A stretch of 64,000 nucleotides of DNA from the NCBI RefSeq assembly GCF_024721995.1, contig NZ_JANQBC010000005.1, positions 124,001 to 188,000 of the forward strand, given 5' to 3'. Each line of letters opens with the position of its first letter. The stretch's first letter is position 1. The notes beneath the pieces were generated by a model. That model did not search any database. It was not told the DNA's origin and saw nothing but the letters and a program-made list of their open reading frames with translations. Origin of the DNA: Paenibacillus radicibacter. Its GTDB lineage: Bacteria > Bacillota > Bacilli > Paenibacillales > NBRC-103111. A program made the position numbers and the translations under genes. Shown in pieces: positions 7,649-16,537 of the stretch.

Positions 7649-9387
7649 GTCGAATCCGAAGTAGGATTGCGATCCATTTTACCGTGCAATTTGTATTTCT
7701 CTGGACGTTTATTATTGTTGCCTTTCTGGCAGGTGCACTTATTATCTTACAGTATTTTGCCATTCAGGAGACAAAGAAGACATTTCCTATCGGGGCAGCA
7801 GCGACGCTTGCATCAGAAGTCATTTTGGATAATGATACCGCTAAAGTGCCTGAGCGATGGACGAATATGCTTCTGGAAACGAATTGTTGGTTGCAAATCG
7901 TGGATGTTGATGGCAAGGTCATCTATGCATTCAATGTACCGGATCAATTGCCTACCTCATATGAAGCTAACCAAATAATGCAGATGCAAGATACAGGCAA
8001 GATTGGGGCGTACCGCCTAACAACCTATCTGGAGACGGTAGATAAGAACCCTTACTTCTATATGCTGGGGTTTGAAGATGTAGGCTCCACGCTGCTAAAA
8101 GAGTGGTTTCAAGCTTATGGTCTATATGGGAAGATTTCCTCAGAGAAAATGACGGAATTCGAAATGCAGCTTGCCGCATCAGGCAAGTATCTAGAAGTTG
8201 TTGATCCCAAAGGTGAAGTTATTCAAGCGATTGCAACGCAGTCAAAGAAGGAGCGTTATCGCGGTCTAGACTTACTCTCCATGCGTTTGGAGCCGGGGAT
8301 GTACCGTTCTGATATAGCTGTCTATCAAGATGAGGTAACGGGTAATGCTTGGGTATTGCATAATGTAAAAGATCGAGGAATTGTGCAAGCTCCGCCAATT
8401 ATGCAGGAGGTCATACGATATTTGATATGTATAGGTATCATGATGTTGATCCTCACACTTGCATTTGCAGGTTACCACGGCTATCGCTATGGACAGCCGC
8501 TGCTTCTGTTTACAGATTGGTTTAAACGAATGGGAAAAGGTCATTATCATGAAGCGTTATCTGAGAAAGATCGCAAGCGGGTATTCCGTAAGAATGGTAA
8601 GCTTCGCAGGCGCTACCGACTGTATCAGGAAGTGATTGATGGATTCTATGATATGGCAGCCAAATTAGATGCTTCGGAGAAAGAACGCATTCTGCTTGAG
8701 AAGACAAGAGAAGAGTGGATGACAGGTATCTCTCATGATCTGCGAACACCACTTGCGACGATCCAAGGTTATGGACACTTATTGGAAAGTGGGCAGTTCC
8801 AATTTACGAATCAGGAATTAACGGAGATGGGCAGCATGATCCGAGCGAAGGGCGACTATATGCTTGAATTGCTACAAGACTTCTCTTTTACCTTCCAATT
8901 GAAAAATAGTGCGTTTGAGATCAATGAGATCATGGAGCTCAATGAGATAGCAAGACGAACCATACTTCGCTATGTGAACGATGCTACGATTCAGAATGTC
9001 AGCTTTGAATTTGAAGAGTATCCCCATGATTTAATGATTAAAGCGAATACAAAGTGGTTCCGAAGAATACTTAATAATTTAATCATCAACGCGGTTAAAC
9101 ATAATCCAGCGGGTACACAAATTGTGGTACACACGAGTGTCGAAGCGGGTTATGCAGTCCTCATTGTGGAGGATGACGGTGTTGGTATGGATGAAGAGAC
9201 AAGACGGAATTTGTTCGAACGATACTATCGCGGTACGAATACAGATGAGGATACAGATGGTGCGGGTCTGGGAATGAGTATAGCCAAAGCGATTATCGAC
9301 GCGCATCAGGGGACGATTCAAGTGGAATCCCGTGCTGGGTCAGGAACACGAATTACCTTACGTTTCCCACTGCATCCCAAAACTTAA
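7645..9387 (+). CDS. Membrane sensor histidine kinase
   Basis: A 580-aa protein partnered with the preceding response regulator. TM1 (about 11-33) and TM2 (about 255-277) flank an extracytoplasmic sensor region of about 220 residues. A linker and a HisKA domain follow, with H364 in the H-box ISHDLRTPL. The HATPase domain has N-box NNLIINAVKHNP, G1 DDGVGM and G2 GAGLGMSIAKAI. All catalytic motifs are intact. A terminator follows at 9404, so the operon is just the two genes. The signal is unknown; the large outer loop suggests an envelope stimulus. Confidence 0.95.
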   Translation: MSRIRSRIAIHFTVQFVFLWTFIIVAFLAGALIILQYFAIQETKKTFPIGAAATLASEVILDNDTAKVPERWTNMLLETNCWLQIVDVDGKVIYAFNVPDQLPTSYEANQIMQMQDTGKIGAYRLTTYLETVDKNPYFYMLGFEDVGSTLLKEWFQAYGLYGKISSEKMTEFEMQLAASGKYLEVVDPKGEVIQAIATQSKKERYRGLDLLSMRLEPGMYRSDIAVYQDEVTGNAWVLHNVKDRGIVQAPPIMQEVIRYLICIGIMMLILTLAFAGYHGYRYGQPLLLFTDWFKRMGKGHYHEALSEKDRKRVFRKNGKLRRRYRLYQEVIDGFYDMAAKLDASEKERILLEKTREEWMTGISHDLRTPLATIQGYGHLLESGQFQFTNQELTEMGSMIRAKGDYMLELLQDFSFTFQLKNSAFEINEIMELNEIARRTILRYVNDATIQNVSFEFEEYPHDLMIKANTKWFRRILNNLIINAVKHNPAGTQIVVHTSVEAGYAVLIVEDDGVGMDEETRRNLFERYYRGTNTDEDTDGAGLGMSIAKAIIDAHQGTIQVESRAGSGTRITLRFPLHPKT

Positions 9388-9403
9388 ATAATGCTTTTCA
9401 ACC

Positions 9404-9428
9404 AGCTGCCTAATAGGCAGCTTTTTTT
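9404..9428 (+). terminator. Intrinsic terminator of the two-component operon
   Basis: AGCTGCC / GGCAGCT stem with a 5-nt loop followed by seven T. Confidence 0.9.
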
Positions 9429-9500
9429 GTTCATTTTTTGTTCAGTGGCATTTGGTTTAATAGAGGAAGGAATAGGATAGATAAAGGAGAGTTGGAGCAA

Positions 9501-9878
9501 ATGGCTGCAGTCATGGTTGTGGACGATACTGCATTTATGCGAATGGTGATGCGCGAGATATTGGAAGGAATGGGAATGAACGTCGTAGCGGAGGCCACAA
9601 ATGGCAAGGAAGCTGTGAATTTATATAGCAAGTACAAGCCTGATCTAGTGACGATGGACATTACCATGCCAGATATGGACGGCATATCCGCACTTAAAGA
9701 GATTAAGCGGGCAGATCCGAATGCGAAAGTCATTATGTGTACCGCTTTAGGTCAAAAAGATATGCTGCTTGATGCCATTTACAGCGGAGCACAGGATTTC
9801 TTAGTTAAACCTATATCCAAAGATCGCGTGGAACAAGCCGTTCGTAAAGTATTGAAGGAGAAAGTACAGACCTTCTAA
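9501..9878 (+). CDS. CheY-like single-domain response regulator
   Basis: A 125-aa stand-alone receiver. Acid-pocket D8/D9 (VVDDTAFMR), phospho-acceptor D53 in TMDITMPDMDG, the switch Thr in MCTALGQ and the Lys in FLVKPI are all present. The pattern is very close to Bacillus CheY, not to OmpR-type receivers. An in-frame start at 9438 is possible, but 9501 lies behind AAGGAGA (9484-9490) and gives the normal CheY length. There are no flagellar or che genes in the window; instead its stop codon abuts a glycosyltransferase-like gene. It may be a motility switch regulator lying outside the main cluster or an adaptor for the surface-glycan genes. Confidence 0.9.
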   Translation: MAAVMVVDDTAFMRMVMREILEGMGMNVVAEATNGKEAVNLYSKYKPDLVTMDITMPDMDGISALKEIKRADPNAKVIMCTALGQKDMLLDAIYSGAQDFLVKPISKDRVEQAVRKVLKEKVQTF

Positions 9879-10712
9879 ATGAAGGATTCATATACTGAGA
9901 ATGAAGCAACAAACACCATGGCAGACGACCAAAGGGGCGTGCAGGATTTGGCTACGCTGATTTCTCATTTTTACAATGAACAATATTTACTTCCATGGTG
10001 GCTGATGCATCATACTGCAATGTTCGATCATGGTATCCTGATTAATCGTGGATCGACCGACCGATCTGTTGAAATGTGCAAGCTATTCGCCCCGAACTGG
10101 GAAGTACGCGACTCTAAAGTACCGGAGTTTGATGCGATTGATGTCGATCGTGAAGTGATGGAGATTGAAGAAGAAGTATCTGGTTGGAAAATGACGCTGA
10201 ATACGACGGAGTTTCTATGTAGCTGGAATCAAGATGCTTTCTTTAAGTCGTTAGATGTCGTGGGTGCTCGTATGTACTCCATCAGACTCATTATGATGGT
10301 GGATGATCCGAAAGTCCCGTATCCCGATCCTGTTTATACCTTGCCACTGGTGAAACAGCGGCATCATGGGTTTTTATATTATGAATATACACCGAAGTAT
10401 AACGGTCGATTCATTCACAATTTCTCACACGGTGATTATTGCTCCGGCAGACATGAGTCTAGACATCCTTACCTTGAGTATCTGGCACCTGCTTTTGTAA
10501 TTAAATTTTATTACAGTCCATGGAATCATTGGATGCGCATGCGTAAACTGCAGATAGGTCCGACATTATCCGAGCATAGTCGATTAAATGGCTTGGGGAT
10601 CTATCATTTAGTCACGCCAGAGCAGATGGAAATCGAATACCACAAATGGGCACTTCGGTCGCAAGATTTACGAACAATCCCAGCGTATCAAATACTCGGA
10701 TTACACCATTAA
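9879..10712 (+). CDS. Glycosyltransferase family 2/92-like protein, copy 1
   Basis: The longest frame is 277 aa from the ATG touching the CheY stop. A better start is the TTG at 9948: the sequence before it (GTGCAGGA) matches the leader of the paralogue at 10849, and from there the two proteins align residue by residue. The N-terminus, SHFYNEQYLLPWWLMHH ... GILINRGSTDRS, fits the Glyco_tranf_2_4/GT92-like pattern (NE near the start, Wl-HH, then a D-N-x-S-x-D-type motif, here NRGSTDRS). The family usually transfers sugars to surface glycans from NDP-sugars. An HNFSHG motif near residue 185 resembles the conserved H of that group. Substrate unknown; the neighbouring CDP-sugar genes suggest a role in decorating a surface polymer. 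Confidence 0.75.
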   Translation: MKDSYTENEATNTMADDQRGVQDLATLISHFYNEQYLLPWWLMHHTAMFDHGILINRGSTDRSVEMCKLFAPNWEVRDSKVPEFDAIDVDREVMEIEEEVSGWKMTLNTTEFLCSWNQDAFFKSLDVVGARMYSIRLIMMVDDPKVPYPDPVYTLPLVKQRHHGFLYYEYTPKYNGRFIHNFSHGDYCSGRHESRHPYLEYLAPAFVIKFYYSPWNHWMRMRKLQIGPTLSEHSRLNGLGIYHLVTPEQMEIEYHKWALRSQDLRTIPAYQILGLHH

Positions 10713-10715
10713 CGG

Positions 10716-10750
10716 ACACTTAAGCCTGTACAAGGTTTGGGTGTTTTTTT
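10716..10750 (+). terminator. Likely intrinsic terminator between the GT paralogues
   Basis: ACAC..AAGCC / GGTTT..GTGT stem containing G-T pairs, followed by seven T. Confidence 0.65.
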
Positions 10751-10848
10751 ACGTGAAAATGGTGGAATCACCTAAACAGATGAAGGTGAGTATCGGATGC
10801 GGATTGACTCAGAGATTCATATGATATGCGAAAAGGGAGGGTGCAGGA

Positions 10849-11610
10849 GTGGCGACAGTTATTACACATTTCTATAACGAGCAATATTTATTACCATGGT
10901 GGCTCATGCATCATACCGCGATGTTTGATTACGGCATTCTAATTAATCGTGGCTCGACAGATCGCTCGGTTGAAATCTGCAAACAATTCGCTCCACATTG
11001 GGAAGTACGCAACTCTAGATTTCGTGAATTTGATGCTTATGATGTGGATCAAGAAGTCATGGAGATTGAGTCGCAGATATCCGGTTGGAAAATGACATTA
11101 ACGATATCCGAGTTTCTCGTCTGTTGGGATAAGCCAGCGTTCTTCTCCTCGCTCTATACCGCAGGGCATCGGATGTATTCGATACGAATTATTATGATGA
11201 TTGATGATCCGAAATTTGGATATACAGATCCTGTCTACACAATTCCACTTGTTAAGCAGCGTCATCACGGCATCCTCTTCTATGAAATGATGCCGAATCA
11301 TGGGGGGCGATTCATTCATAACTTTCCTCAGGGAGCTTATACCCCGGGAAGACACACTTCGCAGAATCCTTCTTTTAAATATCCAGCACCGGCATTTGTG
11401 CTTAAGTTCTTCTATAGTCCATGGAATGATTGGATGCGTCATCGTAAATTACAGTTTGGCCCGACCCTATCTGCTCGTAGTCGTACGCTTAATTTGGGCA
11501 TTCAACATATGTTTACACTGGAACAGATGGAACAAACATTTATGGGTTTTTCGAACATTACGAGAGATTTGCGAACATTCCCTGAGTATCAGATGCTAGG
11601 TCTGACTTAA
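10849..11610 (+). CDS. Glycosyltransferase family 2/92-like protein, copy 2
   Basis: A 253-aa full-length paralogue of the preceding gene, starting with GTG behind GGGAGG. It keeps the same landmarks in order: THFYNEQYLLPWWLMHH, ILINRGSTDRS, MMIDDPK-x-DPVYTIPLVKQRHHG, RFIHNF and FYSPWN-WM. It is followed after 25 bp by the CDP-sugar genes, so it is likely the first gene of that operon. The divergence between copies suggests different acceptor or donor use. The assignment as a glycosyltransferase rests on fold-level motifs only. Confidence 0.75.
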   Translation: MATVITHFYNEQYLLPWWLMHHTAMFDYGILINRGSTDRSVEICKQFAPHWEVRNSRFREFDAYDVDQEVMEIESQISGWKMTLTISEFLVCWDKPAFFSSLYTAGHRMYSIRIIMMIDDPKFGYTDPVYTIPLVKQRHHGILFYEMMPNHGGRFIHNFPQGAYTPGRHTSQNPSFKYPAPAFVLKFFYSPWNDWMRHRKLQFGPTLSARSRTLNLGIQHMFTLEQMEQTFMGFSNITRDLRTFPEYQMLGLT

Positions 11611-11635
11611 TCAATCCTTGTTGGGAGGCATGCGT

Positions 11636-12403
11636 ATGAAGGCAGTGATCTTGGCTGGTGGATTAGGAACGAGAATCGGAGAAGAGACTCATGTCATCCC
11701 GAAACCGATGATTGAGATTGGGGCTAAGCCAATACTTTGGCACATTATGAAATTATACAGTTACCACGGCATTCATGAGTTTATTGTGTGTCTAGGCTAC
11801 AAGGGACATGTCATCAAAGAGTACTTTGCCAACTATCACTTGCATCAATCTGATTTTACGATTGATCTAGCAAAAGGAGAATTAACTTATCATGCTAGTC
11901 AAGCAGAGCCTTGGAAAGTGACACTTGTCGATACAGGAGAGACAACCGAAACGGGTGGGCGAATCAAACGCATCCAAGATTATGTCGGTGATGAACCCTT
12001 CTGTATGACTTATGGCGATGGTGTCGGTAATGTCGATATTAAAGAGCTGGTTGCCTATCATCATCAGCATGGGAAAATCGCGACTGTTACGGCCGTTCAG
12101 CCGCCAGGCAGATTTGGATCACTCGTGCTTGATGATCAGATTGTGACGGATTTTCAGGAAAAACCACTTGGGGATGGCGGTTGGATCAATGGGGGATTCT
12201 TCGTGCTCCAGCCAGACGTTTTTGGGTATATATCAGGTGCTAATGCCGTATGGGAGACGGATGTACTAACAGGGCTCGTGCAAAAGCAGGAGCTTGCGGT
12301 ACATCGTCATACGGGATTCTGGCAACCGATGGATACGATGCGGGATAAGAAGAAGCTAGTTGAGCTATGGGATCGAAATCAAGCACCGTGGAAGGTATGG
12401 TAA
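11636..12403 (+). CDS. rfbF: Glucose-1-phosphate cytidylyltransferase
   Basis: A 255-aa nucleotidyltransferase that makes CDP-glucose from CTP and glucose-1-phosphate, the entry step to CDP-deoxysugars. It opens with the signature MKAVILAGGLGTRIGEET, then PKPMIEIGAKPILWHIM and the metal-binding YGDGVGN. Overall it matches the RfbF pattern, not RmlA (longer KPMIEIG and ETGGRIKR motifs). The ATG at 11636 sits 7 bp behind GGGAGG; an in-frame TTG at 11618 is less likely. The next gene begins 1 bp after its stop. Confidence 0.93.
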   Translation: MKAVILAGGLGTRIGEETHVIPKPMIEIGAKPILWHIMKLYSYHGIHEFIVCLGYKGHVIKEYFANYHLHQSDFTIDLAKGELTYHASQAEPWKVTLVDTGETTETGGRIKRIQDYVGDEPFCMTYGDGVGNVDIKELVAYHHQHGKIATVTAVQPPGRFGSLVLDDQIVTDFQEKPLGDGGWINGGFFVLQPDVFGYISGANAVWETDVLTGLVQKQELAVHRHTGFWQPMDTMRDKKKLVELWDRNQAPWKVW

Positions 12404-12404
12404 T

Positions 12405-13496
12405 ATGATCGATCAATCATTTTGGCAAGGCAAGCGTGTAATGATTACGGGGCATACCGGATTTAAGGGGACATGGCTAACCATATGGCTATCTTCACTT
12501 GGGGCAGAAGTAATTGGCTACTCTGATGCAGCACCTTCTAAGCCAAGTATGTTCGAAGTTACCTGCGCATCAGCATTGTGTACGCCTATTCAAGGTGACT
12601 TATTGCAATACGAACGCTTGCTTAATACGATGCAGAAGTATCAGCCGGAAATTGTGTTTCATCTGGCAGCACAACCGATTGTGCAAACCTCTTATCAAGA
12701 TCCTATTGGGACCTATAGAGCGAATGTGCTTGGAACGGTTCATGTGCTGGAAGCGGTAAGATATACGCCAAGTGTACGGATTATTGTGAATGTGACGAGT
12801 GATAAGTGCTATGCCAACGATGGCTTAGGCAGTTATGCGTTTTCCGAGCAGGATCGACTTGGGGGTCATGATCCGTATAGCGCAAGTAAGGCATGTACAG
12901 AGATCGTAACGACTTCATACCAACAATCCTTTTTCAATGGGCAAAAAGGGAATGATCAGCGCCTTGCATCCGTTCGCGCAGGCAATGTCATCGGTGGTGG
13001 GGATTGGGCAGAGGGGAGACTGGTCCCGGACATCGTGAGGAGTTATGAACAGGGGAGCCCGCTCATTATTCGTAATCCGAAGGCAATTCGTCCATGGCAG
13101 CATGTGCTTGATCCACTTCACGGTTATGTAGGTCTTGCTGAGAAGCTGTGGGAAGATGCTAGTTATGCAGAGGCATGGAACTTCGGACCGATGCAAGAGC
13201 CAACGCACACCGTTCATCATGTCATAGAGCGCATGATGACTTTATGGGGAGAGAAGCTAACGATAGTTACGGATAGTGTGCAGGCACCCTATGAAGCACC
13301 TATTCTTCGGTTAGATAGTAGTAAGGCAGTTTCGAAGCTTGACTGGTATCCAAAGTTATCTACGCAAGAAGCGTTGGAGTGGACGGTTCAGTGGTATCAG
13401 CATTATGCTGCTGGCGGGCAGATGCTGACCTTTACGCTCACGCAAATTCATACGTTTATGACGAAAGTTAGGGGGGCACACGGGAATGTCACTTAG
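12405..13496 (+). CDS. rfbG: CDP-glucose 4,6-dehydratase
   Basis: A 363-aa short-chain dehydrogenase-type enzyme converting CDP-glucose to CDP-4-keto-6-deoxyglucose. The NAD-binding loop GHTGFKGTWL is at the N-terminus (residues about 16-25), with VTSDKCY and the catalytic YSASK downstream. GNVIGGGDWAEGRLVPD and RPWQHVLDPL are diagnostic of RfbG. The ATG at 12405 follows the rfbF stop at once; the frame is open further upstream but inside rfbF. The 3' end overlaps the methyltransferase start by 11 bp, showing a tight operon. Confidence 0.95.
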   Translation: MIDQSFWQGKRVMITGHTGFKGTWLTIWLSSLGAEVIGYSDAAPSKPSMFEVTCASALCTPIQGDLLQYERLLNTMQKYQPEIVFHLAAQPIVQTSYQDPIGTYRANVLGTVHVLEAVRYTPSVRIIVNVTSDKCYANDGLGSYAFSEQDRLGGHDPYSASKACTEIVTTSYQQSFFNGQKGNDQRLASVRAGNVIGGGDWAEGRLVPDIVRSYEQGSPLIIRNPKAIRPWQHVLDPLHGYVGLAEKLWEDASYAEAWNFGPMQEPTHTVHHVIERMMTLWGEKLTIVTDSVQAPYEAPILRLDSSKAVSKLDWYPKLSTQEALEWTVQWYQHYAAGGQMLTFTLTQIHTFMTKVRGAHGNVT

Positions 13497-14712
13497 ATGT
13501 CGGTGTTGTGATTCAGATCTTACTTATACATTCTTGGATTTAGGCGTGTCCCCACTTGCGAACTCGTATGTAAGCTCTGCGAATGAGACGCATATGGAAC
13601 CTTTTTATCCACTTCATGCTTATGTGTGCGCGCAATGTTTGCTGGTACAGCTTGGACAGGTGGACTCGCCGAATCATATTTTTGAGCATTATGCGTATTT
13701 CAGTTCCTATTCTTCTAGTTGGTTAGCTCATGCGAAGGGTTATGCGGAGATGGCGAGGCTTAAGTTTCAATTGACTACGCAGTCGCAAGTGATCGAGATC
13801 GCCAGTAATGACGGCTATTTACTGCAATATTTCGAGCAACACCATATTCAGACACTTGGAATTGAACCTGCACATAACGTGGCTGAGATTGCACGGGGCA
13901 AGGGAATCGAGACAATAGCAGAATTTTTCGGGGAAAAGTTAGCGAAGCAGCTGGTGCAAGAAGGTTTGCAAGGCGATCTTATTGTAGCGAATAATGTTCT
14001 TGCACATGTACCGGACTTGCATGATTTTGTAGCGGGGTTAACCATTGTTCTTAAGCCTGAAGGTACGCTTACGATTGAGTTCCCTCATGTGTTAAATCTG
14101 ATGAAATATCATCAATTCGATACGATCTACCATGAACATTTCTCTTATTTCTCTTTACTTACTTTGCAGACATTGTTTGCTCAGCATCAGCTTCAAGTGG
14201 TGGATGTGGAAGAACTGGAGACACATGGTGGTTCTCTTCGGTTATTTGTAAAACACATCGCTTGTCAGGAGGCTATTCAAACTTCGGTGGTGGATTTGTT
14301 AAACAGAGAACTTGAACACGGCTTGCATCTTCTGGACACGTACCTGCATGTTGCCGATCAGGTGAAGCGGGTGAAGGTAGAGGCGTTGCGGTTTTTAATA
14401 GAAGCTTATGATCAAGGTCAAACAATCGCGGGATATGGTGCTCCTGCGAAGGGCAATACCTTCTTGAATTTCTGTGGGATTGGTACTGAATTTATTGCCT
14501 TTACCGTCGATCAGAATCCGCATAAGCAAGGCATGTTGTTACCGGGTACCCGAATCCCAATCCGAGTAGTGGATGAGTTACGACGTACAAAGCCTGACTA
14601 TGTCGTTATCCTGCCGTGGAATTTAAAGCAAGAGATCATGCAAGATTGCGCCTTTATTCGTGAGTGGGGCGGCAAGTTTGTCGTCTTTATTCCTGAACTG
14701 GAAGTGGTGTAA
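13486..14712 (+). CDS. NDP-hexose C-methyltransferase (TylCIII-like)
   Basis: A 408-aa SAM-dependent C-methyltransferase of the sugar-modifying type. The N-terminal Cys cluster (CRCC ... CAQC) is the putative zinc-binding domain (Methyltransf_13). The central domain has VIEIASNDGYLL and GIEPAHN as SAM-binding motifs. The C-terminal Methyltransf_14 domain has GYGAPAKGNTFLNFCG and TVDQNPHKQG. Characterised relatives methylate C-3 of 4-keto-6-deoxy sugars. Next to rfbF and rfbG, the likely substrate is CDP-4-keto-6-deoxyglucose or a derivative. The start is behind a G-rich Shine-Dalgarno within rfbG. Confidence 0.9.
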   Translation: MSLRCRCCDSDLTYTFLDLGVSPLANSYVSSANETHMEPFYPLHAYVCAQCLLVQLGQVDSPNHIFEHYAYFSSYSSSWLAHAKGYAEMARLKFQLTTQSQVIEIASNDGYLLQYFEQHHIQTLGIEPAHNVAEIARGKGIETIAEFFGEKLAKQLVQEGLQGDLIVANNVLAHVPDLHDFVAGLTIVLKPEGTLTIEFPHVLNLMKYHQFDTIYHEHFSYFSLLTLQTLFAQHQLQVVDVEELETHGGSLRLFVKHIACQEAIQTSVVDLLNRELEHGLHLLDTYLHVADQVKRVKVEALRFLIEAYDQGQTIAGYGAPAKGNTFLNFCGIGTEFIAFTVDQNPHKQGMLLPGTRIPIRVVDELRRTKPDYVVILPWNLKQEIMQDCAFIREWGGKFVVFIPELEVV

Positions 14713-14715
14713 TCG

Positions 14716-15621
14716 ATGTGTCCGATTCTTGTTACAGGTGGCAGTGGTTGGATTGGCAGATATGTGATCCGTGAGCTGCTTCGCAAAGGGTATAACGTAC
14801 ATGCAACGTATCATCGATCCAAGCCGGCAGATCTAGCATGCACATGGCATCAAGTGAATTTGCTGCGTGATGCGGAAGTGGCGGAGCTTATCCATCTAGT
14901 AAAGCCATCGTATCTCGTACATCTTGCGTGGGAAGCCGTACCTCCTAAGTGCTATGAAGCTTTAAACAATTACTATTGGGTGCAGGCTAGCATGGGGCTT
15001 ATGCGTCATTTTGCCGAGAATGGCGGGGAGCGGGTATTCGTAGCGGGGACTTGTGCGGAATATGAATGGGTAGATGGCTTTTTAACGGAGAATGGTTCAA
15101 ACCTTTCGTTCCAAACCCCGTATGCCTTATGCAAAAATACGTTTCGCATCTGGCTCGAATCCTACGCCGCTCAGATGTGTGTGAGTTTATGTTGGGGACG
15201 GATCTTCCACATGTATGGACCCCATGAATCTGGTAGTCGATTAGTATCTAGCTTGATCACGTCACTTCTCAAAGGGGAATCTGCCAAGTGCACGCACGGC
15301 AAGCAGAGTCGCGACTTTATGTATGTGGAAGACGTGGCGCGCGCTGTGGTAGAGCTAATTGGCAGCGGTGTGGAAGGTATCGTGAATATTGGGTCAGGTA
15401 CGCCGCTAGCGATTAAACAAATTGCGACAGGGATTGGAGCAAGACTCGGAAGGCTGGATTTAATTAAGTTTGGCCAAATTCCGCTCCCTGCGCATGAACC
15501 GATGCTAGTTGCAGCGAATGTTGATCGATTACGTGATGAACTGAATTGGAAACCGCAAATAACATTAGATGAGGGGATCGATCGCACAATTGCTTGGTGG
15601 AGAAGTCAAAGCTTCATATAA
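14716..15621 (+). CDS. NAD-dependent epimerase/dehydratase (sugar 4-ketoreductase)
   Basis: A 301-aa extended SDR. The Rossmann motif is GGSGWIGRYV (residues 7-16) and the catalytic pair is in YALCKNTF (YxxxK). The C-terminus ends with the epimerase-type W-x-P-x-I-x-L-x-E-G-I motif. Its place as last gene of the CDP-sugar operon suggests it reduces the C-4 keto group after C-methylation, as RfbJ-type reductases do. The exact stereochemistry cannot be read from sequence. It starts 3 bp after the methyltransferase, and its 3' end overlaps the convergent AraC gene by 16 bp. Confidence 0.87.
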   Translation: MCPILVTGGSGWIGRYVIRELLRKGYNVHATYHRSKPADLACTWHQVNLLRDAEVAELIHLVKPSYLVHLAWEAVPPKCYEALNNYYWVQASMGLMRHFAENGGERVFVAGTCAEYEWVDGFLTENGSNLSFQTPYALCKNTFRIWLESYAAQMCVSLCWGRIFHMYGPHESGSRLVSSLITSLLKGESAKCTHGKQSRDFMYVEDVARAVVELIGSGVEGIVNIGSGTPLAIKQIATGIGARLGRLDLIKFGQIPLPAHEPMLVAANVDRLRDELNWKPQITLDEGIDRTIAWWRSQSFI

Positions 15622-16403
15622 GCTTCCGGCGTCTGACCGATGATCGATTTAAAGTCTTTGATAAAATGCGATTGGTCGAAGTAGCCAAGATCTGTTGTGA
15701 GCTGTAACAAATCTTGATGAGAGCATCGGTCTATCGTCTCAGCCGCATTCTGTAGGCGCGACAGACGAATCACCCATTTGGGACTGACACCCACATATTG
15801 ATTGAAAATACGCTGCATCGTTCGTTTGTTTATTTGAAAATGTTCGCATACCTCATCGACTTTTGTGATGTCCCGATTGTCTTGAATGTACTCGACCATC
15901 TGTAGGGCAGTATTCGCAGTTGGATCAGGTTCTGGAAGGTGCTGTCGCAGTAAGTGCTCGACCATCTCGATCTGATCTTCGGGAGAAGAGGCACTGAACA
16001 ATTTGGCTTGAAAGTCGGAAACATCGATGTTGAACACTTCATCTAGTTCGATCGAACGGTTCGTTAGAGCGGATACCGGCCATTTGACAAAAGGATAGAA
16101 ACCTCCGGGTTTAAACTTTACGCCAAAAGCGCTTGAAGCACCTTCAAGCTGTTTGGTGTTTTTTTGCTTGGCTAAGCCATAGAATGCGGATGTGTGCGGT
16201 TCAAAAATCAGGTTCACACAAGGGTTAGGCACGGTATGTTGTACATAAGGGTCTTGCCCGGTTAAATCCCAATTTACAATCCAATAATGTTTAACAAATG
16301 GACTTAAATCCTCAGATGGAGCATGACGGGTAAGTGCAAATTTTTGCGTGCTTGCTTGTACATGAAGAATGCCCATGCTTGGCATTGGTGTAACTGGCTG
16401 CAT
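15606..16403 (-). CDS. AraC-family transcriptional regulator
   Basis: A 265-aa regulator with a DUF6597-like N-terminal domain (SPFVKHYWIVNWDL ... PNPCVNLIFE ... FGVKFKPGGFYPF) and a C-terminal double HTH (HTH_18). The DNA-binding end has VCEHFQINKRTMQRIFNQYVGVSPKWVIRLSRLQNA and DLGYFDQSHFIKDF, typical AraC recognition segments. It is preceded by GGAGGA and is divergent from the SRPBCC gene 134 bp away, which it may control. The ligand is unknown. Confidence 0.92.
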   Translation of the reverse strand: MQPVTPMPSMGILHVQASTQKFALTRHAPSEDLSPFVKHYWIVNWDLTGQDPYVQHTVPNPCVNLIFEPHTSAFYGLAKQKNTKQLEGASSAFGVKFKPGGFYPFVKWPVSALTNRSIELDEVFNIDVSDFQAKLFSASSPEDQIEMVEHLLRQHLPEPDPTANTALQMVEYIQDNRDITKVDEVCEHFQINKRTMQRIFNQYVGVSPKWVIRLSRLQNAAETIDRCSHQDLLQLTTDLGYFDQSHFIKDFKSIIGQTPEAYMKL

Positions 16404-16537
16404 CAGAGGTTCCTCCTTTTTTAGATGAAGAATGCAGGATGGTTGTCGCGTTTTTACAAGACTTGGATGGAAATGGAAGTTAATCTAATAGTAGCACAAT
16501 CTCGTTGTGTATATAAAGTTCAAAGGAGCAATTCGTT

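Noticed and set aside
15171-15587. A 138-codon minus-strand frame.
   Set aside because: Antisense of the epimerase/reductase gene, low-complexity translation, no ribosome-binding site.
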